36,700 nucleotides of DNA from NCBI GenBank assembly GCA_029051525.1, contig JAIDKG010000130.1:1-36700 (forward strand). The letters are read 5' to 3'. The stretch's first letter is position 1, and each line of letters opens with the position of its first letter. Below the pieces are notes generated by a model. That model was not told the DNA's origin. It ran no database searches and worked only from the letters and a program-made list of their open reading frames with translations. This stretch comes from Muribaculaceae bacterium. GTDB taxonomy: Bacteria; Bacteroidota; Bacteroidia; Bacteroidales; Muribaculaceae. A program made the position numbers and the translations under genes. This document shows positions 27,530 to 36,667 of this stretch, piece by piece.

Positions 27530-29155
27530 TTATTTCTTGGCCGACGCATGGCGGCGCGCTGTCTGGATGCACTCTCGGCGGCTCACTATAACCGACAGGC
27601 CGGGATAATCAATCTCCTCACGGAAGAGTGCCTTCATCTGCTCCACATTCTTAGGCAGAGCATCGATGGTGCGCACATGCGCCGGATCGGCGCCCAGACC
27701 ACGGCAGATGTCTTCGAGCTTCCCGGTGCCCTGAGAGTCCTGACCGCCGGTCATGCCGGTGGTCAGATTGTCGGAGATTATCACCGTCATGGGAGTATTC
27801 TCATTGATGGCATCCAGAAGGCCTGTCATGCCTGAATGGGTGAATGTGGAGTCGCCGATAATGGCCACTGCCGGATGCTGACCGGCATCGGCCGCACCCT
27901 TGGCCATGGTGATCGATGCGCCCATGTCAACACATGTATCAATCGCATTGAAGGGGGAAAGGAACCCGAGAGTATAGCAACCTATATCACCAAACACCTT
28001 CGGATTCTCATACTCCTCAAGCACACCATTGAGAGCGGCATACACATCGCGGTGGCCGCAACCCTGGCACAGTGCTGGCGGACGGGGCTTGGTGACCTGC
28101 GAAGCTGCATGCAGTTTCTTGCCATGAAGACATTCCATATCACCTTTCACCTTGGCCATACCTTCACGCACCCCATCGGGAGTGAGCTCGCCGGTAAGAT
28201 TCAGTTCGCCGCTCAGCTTGCCATAGATACGCTTCCCTGTGCGGTCGAGCTGACCTCGCAGTTTGCGCTCCACCAGTGGCTGACCCTCTTCGATCACCAT
28301 CACCTCGTCACATTCGTCAAACAGGCGGCTTATCATACGAGTGGGCAGCGGATACTGCGACACCTTTACTGTGGGGAACGGTATACCCTCCGGGAATACC
28401 TCATTCAGATAGTTCCAACCCAGACCAGTCACTACGATACCGAGCGACTTGTCGGCTGCATCGATATATCGATTGAAGGGAGAAGTCTCCGAGGCCTCTT
28501 CAAATTTCTTATAATCCTCAAGCAGCACCTTATAGCGCTCCTTAGAAATCGCAGGCATCAGCACCCACTGGCGCGGATTGCGCGGATAGTGGAGCTCATT
28601 CTCAGGCATCGGCTCGGCATCGGTCTCCACTACTGCGCGGCTGTGGCTCAGGCGGGTCACAAGTCGGACCACAACCGGTATCGCAAATCGCTCCGACAGC
28701 TCGAATCCATAACGGGCCATATCATAAGCCTCCTGCTGATTGGAGGGCTCAAGGGCAGGCACGAGAGCGAAGTCGGCATAGAAGCGCGAATCCTGCTCAT
28801 TCTGCGAAGAATGCATCGACGGGTCGTCGGCCGCTATCACCAGCAGACCTCCATTAGCACCCGTCATGCCGGAATTCACAAAGGCATCGGCTGCCACGTT
28901 CATTCCCACATGCTTCATCGACACGATGGCACGCTTGCCGCAATACGACATGCCCATCGCCTCTTCAACAGCTGTCTTCTCATTGCTGCTCCAGTGGGAA
29001 TGAAGCTTACGCTGCCGCGCCACTTCATTGCCCTGCACATACTCAAGAATCTCGGTAGAGGGAGTGCCCGGATAGGCATACGCACCCGAGAGTCCCGCAT
29101 TGATGGCTCCCAAGGCCAGTGCCTCGTCGCCAAGTAACAGTTTTTTAATTTTCAT
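27530..29155 (-). CDS. iorA: indolepyruvate ferredoxin oxidoreductase subunit alpha, lacking the C-terminal ferredoxin domain
   Basis: 541 aa; 'LLLGDEALALGAINAGLSGAYAYPGTPSTEI', 'RPPALCQGCGHRDVYAAL', TPP motif 'AIIGDSTFTHSGMTGLLDAINENTPMTVIISDN'; ends 'SVIVSRRECIQTARRHASAKK'. Confidence 0.92.
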   Translation of the reverse strand: MKIKKLLLGDEALALGAINAGLSGAYAYPGTPSTEILEYVQGNEVARQRKLHSHWSSNEKTAVEEAMGMSYCGKRAIVSMKHVGMNVAADAFVNSGMTGANGGLLVIAADDPSMHSSQNEQDSRFYADFALVPALEPSNQQEAYDMARYGFELSERFAIPVVVRLVTRLSHSRAVVETDAEPMPENELHYPRNPRQWVLMPAISKERYKVLLEDYKKFEEASETSPFNRYIDAADKSLGIVVTGLGWNYLNEVFPEGIPFPTVKVSQYPLPTRMISRLFDECDEVMVIEEGQPLVERKLRGQLDRTGKRIYGKLSGELNLTGELTPDGVREGMAKVKGDMECLHGKKLHAASQVTKPRPPALCQGCGHRDVYAALNGVLEEYENPKVFGDIGCYTLGFLSPFNAIDTCVDMGASITMAKGAADAGQHPAVAIIGDSTFTHSGMTGLLDAINENTPMTVIISDNLTTGMTGGQDSQGTGKLEDICRGLGADPAHVRTIDALPKNVEQMKALFREEIDYPGLSVIVSRRECIQTARRHASAKK

Positions 29156-29285
29156 GAGTTATTAGATTAGCCGCCTCCCGAGGAGGCACCGACTCGCGCC
29201 ATCTCACGCTTTTTAATTCGCACTGCCTGACGCTATCGGCGCCGACTCCTGGTCGGGTCGGGGCTGTGGGTTACCTATTCGTGCG

Positions 29286-29293
29286 CAAATATA
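29286..29293 (-). promoter_or_regulatory. candidate -7 box (TATATTTG) for iorA
   Basis: Minus-strand TATATTTG fits TAnnTTTG, about 130 nt upstream of the iorA ATG. Confidence 0.4.
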
Positions 29294-29608
29294 CAAATTT
29301 TTTACCGCCCGCACCTACTGTAACACCACCATTTTTTTATGTTGCACAACACCTCTTAACTCCGCGACCCCTCCCGACTCACTTTTTTTTGACTGAATCT
29401 ACACTTTTTTCTTCCGCTATTAGTGTAGCTTTTAGTTTTTTTATTAATTTAGCGGTGTATTACGCGAAGTAGCTCCTCCGCCCCCTTTTTAACCGGGTCG
29501 TTGCCCCAGCTCACTCCGCCGGAATCTCTCTCACCCTCTTTACTCACGATTCTACCAATATACTGTTAGTATTTTTATCAATTGTTTAACCAAATAGACT
29601 ACCAACAT

Positions 29609-30100
29609 ATGTTTAAGAAATTCTTTCTCGCGGCAGCCGTGGCTCTCACAGCCCTCTCCGCATCGGCAGCCATTCCCTCGGTCAATCTGACCGACATCAA
29701 CGGCAACACTGTCGACACCGCCACTCTCTCCAACGATGGCAAACCTATCATCATCTCATTCTTCGCCACTTGGTGCAAGCCCTGCATGCGCGAGCTCAAG
29801 GCCATTCATGAGGTGTATCCCGACTGGCAGGATGAAACCGGTGTGCGCCTCGTGGCCGTAAGCATCGATGAGGGACAGAACGCTCTCAAGGTAAAGCCCC
29901 TCATCGAGGGTAAAGGCTGGAGCGACTATCAGGTGCTCCTCGACCCCTCAAATGAGTTCAAGCGCCAGATGGGTGTCAACGACATCCCCCACGTATTCGT
30001 GGTTGATGGTCAGGGCAATATCGTCTGGAACCACCAGGGCTACGTCGACGGCGGCGAAGAGGATATCCTCGAAGCTGTGGAGAACGCAGCGAAAAATTAA
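29609..30100 (+). CDS. periplasmic thioredoxin/TlpA-like protein
   Basis: Signal peptide 'MFKKFFLAAAVALTALSASA'; 'IISFFATWCKPCMRELKAIHEVYPDW', 'GVNDIPHVFVVDGQGNIVWNHQGY'. ORF opens at 29582. Confidence 0.92.
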   Translation: MFKKFFLAAAVALTALSASAAIPSVNLTDINGNTVDTATLSNDGKPIIISFFATWCKPCMRELKAIHEVYPDWQDETGVRLVAVSIDEGQNALKVKPLIEGKGWSDYQVLLDPSNEFKRQMGVNDIPHVFVVDGQGNIVWNHQGYVDGGEEDILEAVENAAKN

Positions 30101-30214
30101 GTTTTGGCAATCTCCGACTGATTCCCTATTTATGTGTATGGCCGACCCCTCGGCTGAAGTGTATCCATGTGGGGTCAGTCATACATATGTTGTAATAATA
30201 TATAACCTAATATC

Positions 30215-32080
30215 ATGCCACACAATTCTTTTCGCGCGGCAATACCCCTGCTCTTCGCCGCATTGGCACTGCAGGCCTCAGCCGCTGAGAACGATATGAT
30301 GTCGGCCTCCGCCGACTCCGTGTCGATGGTAGAGCGCACCTACATGGGCAGTACAGTGACTGTACCCGAGACTCCGGCCGACTACGCCCCCACCAAACCC
30401 TCATGGTGGAGCGGTGTGAGAGCCACCGGTAGTATACAGACCGAGTTTATGGCCCCTCTCGACGACTCCTCGCTCGGTATCAAGGCTGAAAATTACCCCA
30501 AACCGGTGCTCAACAACACCTATTTCGATTTCACCCTCAATGCCCCCTACGTGTCGGCCGGATTCCGATTCCAGTTTACAAAATGGCCACTGCCGGGATT
30601 TGAAGAAACTACTATGCCCGGATTCGCAGGTTGGGGCATACCCTACTTCTGGGTGACAGGTAAATATAAAGGCCTGCAGGTCACTGCCGGTGATTTCTAC
30701 GAGCAGTTTGGCTCGGGGCTTATCATGCGCACTTATCAGGAACGCGCCCTCGGTGTCGATGGTGCCATCCGTGGTGCCCGCATCAAGCTCAATCCCGTCA
30801 AGGGCGTTTACCTCACAGCTCTTACCGGACGCGAGCGCCGCTTCTGGAAACACACCCCCGACCTCATCTGGGGCGGCGATGCTGAGTGGAGCCTCAACGA
30901 GTCGTTTGCTTCTGCATTCAATCCGCAGTATGGCGTGACTCTCGGTTTCTCTTATGTAGGCAAGCATAACAAGCGCGGTAATGGCGACAACATTCTGAAG
31001 ACAATCGGCACCGATCAGTACCGACTCAATTTCCCGGAGACCGTGGCCGCTTTCGATGGCCGCATCAGCACCCGCCTCAAAGACTTCAGCATCCTTGCTG
31101 AATATGCCACCAAGAATAATGACCCCAATGCGGTCAACAACTACATCTACTCCCGTGGCCACGTAGAGCTCCTCTCAGTATCCTACGCCGCCAATGGTTT
31201 CAGTGCTTACGTGCAGGCGAAACGCAGTGAGAACATGGCATTCCTCTCCGACCAGGAAGAGCAGACAAATGCCTTTATCAACTACCTCCCCGCCTTCACC
31301 AACACCCAGACCTACACTCTGGCAGCCCTCTATCCCTATGCCACCGACTATAACGGTGAGTGGGCTTATCAGGCCGAGGTGCGATATCTCTTCAAGCGCG
31401 GCACCGCGCTGGGTGGTAAATATGGCACAAATGTGAAACTCTCCGGCTCATATATCGCCGACCTTCAGAACCAAGCACCCGTCGGACCTACTCCCACAGT
31501 GGTCAACCCCGACGGCACGGTGACTCAACTCACCATGAATCCGGAGCTCATCGGCACCAACGGTTATTCTTCACCCTTCTGGAAGACCGGAGGACTGCGC
31601 TATGCTGATATCAACTTCGAAATCAGCAAGAAATTCAGCCGCAAAATTCAGCTCACCCTCTTCTACCTCTTCCAGCGCCTCAACTACAATGAGATTTTCG
31701 GTCACCCCACCGAGCATGGTAATGAAGATATGGTCACAGCCAATACCTTCATCCTCGAAGGTCAGTGGAAGATAGCTCGCCGCACCCAGCTGCGCTGGGA
31801 AGTGCAGTATCTCACCACCCATCAGGACGACAAGGACTGGGTGTGCGGTCTGGCCGAGCTCTCGCTCGCACCCCACTGGATGTTCACACTCTCCGACAAC
31901 TACAACTGCGGAGTGACCAAAGAGCACTACTACACTGCCATGGTGACATTCAACTATCGTGCCAACCGATTCGGCCTCTCATTCGCACGCAACCGTGCCG
32001 GCTTCAACTGCTCAGGCGGTGTGTGCCGATGGGTGCCCGCTTCCAAGGGCTTCTCTCTCTCCTACAACTACACATTCTAA
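30215..32080 (+). CDS. DUF6029-family putative outer-membrane beta-barrel protein
   Basis: 621 aa; signal peptide; 'VTAGDFYEQFGSGLIMRTYQERALGVDGAIRGARI'; C-terminal 'RNRAGFNCSGGVCRWVPASKGFSLSYNYTF' ending in Phe. Confidence 0.8.
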   Translation: MPHNSFRAAIPLLFAALALQASAAENDMMSASADSVSMVERTYMGSTVTVPETPADYAPTKPSWWSGVRATGSIQTEFMAPLDDSSLGIKAENYPKPVLNNTYFDFTLNAPYVSAGFRFQFTKWPLPGFEETTMPGFAGWGIPYFWVTGKYKGLQVTAGDFYEQFGSGLIMRTYQERALGVDGAIRGARIKLNPVKGVYLTALTGRERRFWKHTPDLIWGGDAEWSLNESFASAFNPQYGVTLGFSYVGKHNKRGNGDNILKTIGTDQYRLNFPETVAAFDGRISTRLKDFSILAEYATKNNDPNAVNNYIYSRGHVELLSVSYAANGFSAYVQAKRSENMAFLSDQEEQTNAFINYLPAFTNTQTYTLAALYPYATDYNGEWAYQAEVRYLFKRGTALGGKYGTNVKLSGSYIADLQNQAPVGPTPTVVNPDGTVTQLTMNPELIGTNGYSSPFWKTGGLRYADINFEISKKFSRKIQLTLFYLFQRLNYNEIFGHPTEHGNEDMVTANTFILEGQWKIARRTQLRWEVQYLTTHQDDKDWVCGLAELSLAPHWMFTLSDNYNCGVTKEHYYTAMVTFNYRANRFGLSFARNRAGFNCSGGVCRWVPASKGFSLSYNYTF

Positions 32081-32101
32081 TCCCTTCGACCATCTACAAC
32101 T

Positions 32102-32947
32102 ATGCTTAGCAATCATATCCACTTCTCAAGGATAGTAGCCGGATGCAGTCTCGTAGCAGCCGCCGCAATGGCCCTCACATCGTGTGATGATGTGAAGGAG
32201 GATGACCGTCTTATCAAAATCGAGCGTCCGGTTGTGGCCCGCAAAGTGCTCGTGCAGGAATTCACCGGTATCAATTGTGTGAACTGCCCCACCGGTGCCG
32301 CTACGATCCATGACCTTCAGGAACTCTATCCCGGATCAATCATTGCCGTAGGGCTCCACCCCGGCGGCACCGGTTTCAGCGGTCCGATCGGCACGTTCAA
32401 CCTCAACAATGAGTTGGCCACCACTTATTTTAATTATTTCAACCCTGCCGGTTTCCCGGCAGCCGTAATCGACGGGCAGGCTCCGATCACCAATATCACG
32501 GCTTGGAATGGCTCGATAATGTCGCAAATATCCAAGCCCGCAGCCGGCGAAATCGAACTCACCCCGACCTACGATGCCGATACCCGCACTGTGACCGTGG
32601 ACTACGAGGTTTCGCTCAACAGCGTATTCACCTCTACTCTCAATATCAATATCTGGGTGGTGGAAAATGGCATCCGAGGTCCGCAGAAATCGGGCAATAC
32701 CATTATCCCGACCTATGAGCATAACCATGTGCTCCGAGGCTCGCTCACCGGCGACTGGGGTATCGCCCTCAATTCCACATTCCTCCCGGATGAAGTCTAC
32801 ACCGGCACCGTATCCCTCACTCTCGACAACGCCTGGGTGGCGGAGAACTGCCAGCTCGTGGCATTCCTCCAATCTGATTCCAAGGAGGTGCATCAGGCCA
32901 TGGAGACTTCACTGATTCACGATTCCGAATCAGAGACCGAAGACTAA
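32102..32947 (+). CDS. Omp28-related lipoprotein with thioredoxin-like CxxC
   Basis: Lipobox region 'AAAMALTSCDD'; 'KVLVQEFTGINCVNCPTGAATIHDLQELYPGSIIAVGLHPGG'. Confidence 0.85.
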   Translation: MLSNHIHFSRIVAGCSLVAAAAMALTSCDDVKEDDRLIKIERPVVARKVLVQEFTGINCVNCPTGAATIHDLQELYPGSIIAVGLHPGGTGFSGPIGTFNLNNELATTYFNYFNPAGFPAAVIDGQAPITNITAWNGSIMSQISKPAAGEIELTPTYDADTRTVTVDYEVSLNSVFTSTLNINIWVVENGIRGPQKSGNTIIPTYEHNHVLRGSLTGDWGIALNSTFLPDEVYTGTVSLTLDNAWVAENCQLVAFLQSDSKEVHQAMETSLIHDSESETED

Positions 32948-32983
32948 CACCTTTTCAACATAACCTTTATTACGGAGAATTAA

Positions 32984-35008
32984 ATGAAACGTCTATTTCT
33001 TTCCCTCTCCCTGATCCTGACGGTAATCTGTGCCGTGGCAGCCGATGCCGTGGGATGGACCATTACCCTGGTCGACAACAATACAGATCACCCCTCTGTG
33101 AAGATTACAGCCAAGGTGAATCCCGGTTATCACCTCTATTCGGTCGATAACCCTGCCGGCGGATCGATGCCCCTCTCTTTCTATTTCGACACCAAGGGGT
33201 GCCAGACTGTAGGGCAGACCGTAGCCGACAAGAAATACAAGACCGAGTATGACGATATCTTCGAGGTCGATCAGCATTTCTATGACGGCACTGTGGTATT
33301 CACCCAGAAACTCAAACCCACTGCCAAGGATTTCAGCGTCAATGTGGAAATCCAGGGTCAGGCCTGCAACGACACCGGATGCGTGCAGGTAGGTGATGCC
33401 AAAATGCTCAAAGGATCTTTCGCTGCTGCCAAAGAGGAGGCTAAAGAGGAAGCCAAAACTGCCGAAGCTGCCGAAGTGGCTCCCCTTACCGAAATGACCG
33501 ACTCCCTGCAGAGCGCCGAACCCATCCTGACTCCCGAGGCCAACCTCAGCGGTGTGGCAGCCGACAAGTCATGGTGGGACAACGTTGAGGCTGAACTCCG
33601 AGTATTTGAAGATGCCCCCGAGCAGCAGAGCCGCTCGCTGTGGTATATCTTCATTGCCGGCTTCATCGGTGGTCTTATCGCACTCGTCACCCCCTGTGTG
33701 TGGCCCATGATACCGATGACAGTATCCTTCTTCCTCAAGCAGAACAAGAGCCGTTCCAAGTCGGTAGGCACCGCCTCCATCTATGGCCTGTCGATCATCG
33801 TGATTTATGTGGTGCTCGGATTGGCTGTCACGATTATATTCGGAGCCTCCGCACTCAATGAGCTGGCTACTTCGGCCCTCTTCAATATCATCTTCTTCCT
33901 CCTGCTGGTAGTCTTCGCTATCTCCTTCATGGGTGGGTTCGAGCTCACACTTCCGGCTTCGTGGACCAATAAGATGGACTCTAAGGTCGACACCACAACC
34001 GGTCTGCTGAGTGTATTCTTCATGGCATTCACACTGGTGCTTGTGTCGTTCTCATGTACCGGCCCGATTATCGGCACCCTCCTTGTGGAGGCAGCTGCCA
34101 CAAGCAATTTCGTATCACCGGCCGTGGGTATGTTCGGCTTCGCACTGGCACTGGCTCTGCCGTTCACAGTATTCGCAATGTTCCCCACCATGCTCAAGGC
34201 TATGCCCAAGAGCGGTGGCTGGATGAATACTGTCAAGGTTGTACTTGGCTTCCTCGAGCTTGCACTTGCCCTGAAGTTCCTCTCCGTGGCCGACCTCGCT
34301 TATGGCTGGCGCATCCTGGACCGTGAGGTATTTGTATCTCTCTGGATTGTGATCTTCTTCCTGCTCGGTGTGTATCTGCTCGGCAAACTCCGTTTCCCCC
34401 ACGACGACGAAGTAGAGAAGACAGGTGTGGCCCGATTCATGCTTGCCTGCATCTCATTCGCATTCGCAGTCTATATGCTCCCCGGCCTTTGGGGCGCACC
34501 ACTCAAGAGCATCTCCGCATTCTCTCCCCCGATCAGCACTCAGGACTTCTCGCTCTATGAAGGTGAGGTCCACGCTCAGGTCGACGACTTTGAAGAGGGC
34601 ATGCGTCTGGCTCAGCAGCTCAACAAGCCTGTACTCCTCGACTTCTCCGGCTATGGCTGCGTGAACTGCCGCAAGATGGAGGCTGCAGTCTGGACCGATC
34701 CCGATGTAAAGGCTTCGATCGACAATGACTTCATCCTCGTCACTCTCATGGTAGATGAGAAGAAGGCTCTCCCCGAGCCCATCAAAATCACCGAGAAGGA
34801 TGGCACTCAGCGCACCCTCCGCACCTACGGCGACAAATGGAGCTACCTGCAGCGCTCTAAATTCGGTGCCAATGCACAGCCCTTCCACGTGATTGTAGAC
34901 CAGAACGGTCATCCCCTCGCACCCTCATTCGTATATAAAGAGGATATCCCCGGCTACAAGGCATTCCTCGAGATGGGTAAGACCAACTACAAAAAGGAGA
35001 AGAAATAA
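32984..35008 (+). CDS. dsbD: thiol:disulfide interchange protein DsbD
   Basis: 674 aa; N-terminal domain 'GQACNDTGCVQVG', TM domain 'ALVTPCVWPMIPMTVSFFLKQ' and 'LVSFSCTGPIIGTLL', C-terminal Trx 'LLDFSGYGCVNCRKMEAAVW'. Confidence 0.93.
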   Translation: MKRLFLSLSLILTVICAVAADAVGWTITLVDNNTDHPSVKITAKVNPGYHLYSVDNPAGGSMPLSFYFDTKGCQTVGQTVADKKYKTEYDDIFEVDQHFYDGTVVFTQKLKPTAKDFSVNVEIQGQACNDTGCVQVGDAKMLKGSFAAAKEEAKEEAKTAEAAEVAPLTEMTDSLQSAEPILTPEANLSGVAADKSWWDNVEAELRVFEDAPEQQSRSLWYIFIAGFIGGLIALVTPCVWPMIPMTVSFFLKQNKSRSKSVGTASIYGLSIIVIYVVLGLAVTIIFGASALNELATSALFNIIFFLLLVVFAISFMGGFELTLPASWTNKMDSKVDTTTGLLSVFFMAFTLVLVSFSCTGPIIGTLLVEAAATSNFVSPAVGMFGFALALALPFTVFAMFPTMLKAMPKSGGWMNTVKVVLGFLELALALKFLSVADLAYGWRILDREVFVSLWIVIFFLLGVYLLGKLRFPHDDEVEKTGVARFMLACISFAFAVYMLPGLWGAPLKSISAFSPPISTQDFSLYEGEVHAQVDDFEEGMRLAQQLNKPVLLDFSGYGCVNCRKMEAAVWTDPDVKASIDNDFILVTLMVDEKKALPEPIKITEKDGTQRTLRTYGDKWSYLQRSKFGANAQPFHVIVDQNGHPLAPSFVYKEDIPGYKAFLEMGKTNYKKEKK

Positions 35009-35038
35009 TTCCACTCCCGATTACAATTAAATTCCTGC

Positions 35039-35080
35039 AAAGGCTTCGCGACTGAATCAGTCGCGAAGCCTTTCCTCTTT
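35039..35080 (+). terminator. intrinsic terminator after dsbD
   Basis: AAAGGCTTCGCGACT GAATC AGTCGCGAAGCCTTT, perfect 15-bp stem, then CCTCTTTT. Confidence 0.92.
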
Positions 35081-35191
35081 TAGCCCCCATACTCCTGTCT
35101 TCACAGAAATTTGGGAAACAGATCTTCGAGCGCGCTCTAATATAGCTCCGGCAGCCAATAAAAAGGGCTACGAGCACGTTGATAGAGTAAT

Positions 35192-36064
35192 ATGTACAAT
35201 ACCTTCCCCTACATCCTTTCCAAGCCTCTGAGGCGCGCTGTGGCACTCACAGCACTCCTATTATCAGCTATGGCCACTCCTATGGAGATGAAGGCCAAAA
35301 GCGACTATGAGGCATATATCGACTCGGCCGATAATTATGCTTCGCGCGAGCATTATGTAGACGCTGCCCGCTGCTATCGCGAAGCCCTCAGAGCCAACCC
35401 CGGATCTCCGCTCAACTCAAAGATATTTGCCAATCTCGGTATCTGCCTCACCGAAACGGGCCAACTGACCGAAGCGATCGATGCACTGGATGTGGCACTC
35501 GTGCGCGAACCATCATCACCTCATATTCTCACATCCCGCGCCCGCGCTCTTCTGCTATCCGACCGCCGTCAGGATGCCCTCACCGATCTTGATGCTGCCC
35601 TTGCGGCCGACTCGATCCACCTCCCGGCGCTCCGACTGCGCAGCCAGCTACACATGCTTACCGCCGACTACCCCAAAGCAGAAACCGATTTCACCACAAT
35701 TCATACCCACTATCCTGCCGAAGATCTCGGCGCAATCGGGCTTGCACAATGCCACATGATGCGAGGTGACTTCGATGCGGCAATCACACTATATCGCGAA
35801 GCCATTACCCTGGCCGATGAGGCCGACACCCACGTAGCTCTCGCCTCGGCACTGCTCAATGCCCGCCGAAATAGCGAAGCCGGTGAAATGCTCCGCGAAG
35901 CCATCAGGCTACATCCTCGTTGTGGCGAACTATATCTGATGCGCGGGGTGCTCCATCAACGCATGTATCGTACTGAAGAGGCCATGACCGACAAGAAGAC
36001 AGCCCTCTCACTCGGTGTAGATCCGGCTAAAGCCGACGCCGTGCTCCCGGGCAAAGTGAAATAA
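35192..36064 (+). CDS. exported tetratricopeptide-repeat protein
   Basis: 290 aa; signal peptide then TPR repeats 'YVDAARCYREALRANPGSPLNSKIFANLGICLTETGQLTEAIDALDVAL'. Confidence 0.85.
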   Translation: MYNTFPYILSKPLRRAVALTALLLSAMATPMEMKAKSDYEAYIDSADNYASREHYVDAARCYREALRANPGSPLNSKIFANLGICLTETGQLTEAIDALDVALVREPSSPHILTSRARALLLSDRRQDALTDLDAALAADSIHLPALRLRSQLHMLTADYPKAETDFTTIHTHYPAEDLGAIGLAQCHMMRGDFDAAITLYREAITLADEADTHVALASALLNARRNSEAGEMLREAIRLHPRCGELYLMRGVLHQRMYRTEEAMTDKKTALSLGVDPAKADAVLPGKVK

Positions 36065-36265
36065 CCGATTTTCATTTCGGCACGTTGTGCCTTAATAGCG
36101 CGTTCCTTAAAATTTCGGGGTCGTGGCAGCTGCTTCTCACTACTCTTCTTCCTGTCCGGGATTTTACACGAAAAAATCCCACAAAAAAGTCGCTTTGCAA
36201 ATAAGCTGATACTCAACCGATTCTCAAGAGAGGAACAAATTTCTTTCAAAAAATTTACAAAAAGA

Positions 36266-36297
36266 TTTGCAGGATCCAAAAAAAGTTCGTAACTTTG
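36266..36297 (+). promoter_or_regulatory. Bacteroidetes sigma-ABfr-type promoter for the tRNA cluster
   Basis: TTTG (36266-36269), 20-bp spacer, TAACTTTG (36290-36297); matches TTTG / TAnnTTTG consensus, 50 nt before the first tRNA. Confidence 0.75.
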
Positions 36298-36347
36298 CAT
36301 CGCAAACGAGGGAAACAAGAGAGCTTCCCGCAAAGAAATGACAAAAT

Positions 36348-36420
<73 letters not shown>

Positions 36421-36479
36421 CAAATTTCTTAACAGAAATACTGTTATCGAGCAGGACTCAGTCCTACTCAAACCAAGAC

Positions 36480-36552
<73 letters not shown>

Positions 36553-36576
36553 CAAAATCAACCCTCAGTTGAGTAT

Positions 36577-36660
36577 GTCCGGGTGGCGGAATTGGTAGAC
36601 GCGCTACTTTGAGGGGGTAGTGGCCGTTAGGCCGTGTGAGTTCGATTCTCATCTCGGACA
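36577..36660 (+). tRNA. tRNA-Leu (GAG)
   Basis: 84 nt class II tRNA; acceptor GTCCGGG/CTCGGAC, anticodon loop TTGAGGG, long variable arm TGGCCGTTAGGCCGT. Confidence 0.93.
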
Positions 36661-36667
36661 CTCTAAG

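Noticed and set aside
27836-29137. 433-aa ORF on the plus strand
   Set aside because: Entirely antisense to iorA, with His/Arg-rich composition typical of shadow ORFs; iorA has clear motifs.
29160-29600. Strand switch at ~29.3 kb as a replication origin
   Set aside because: Only a local divergent gene pair; genes at 79-2147 break the pattern, and GC skew could not be computed.
30401-31162. 253-aa minus-strand ORF
   Set aside because: Antisense to the DUF6029 gene; no recognisable domain.
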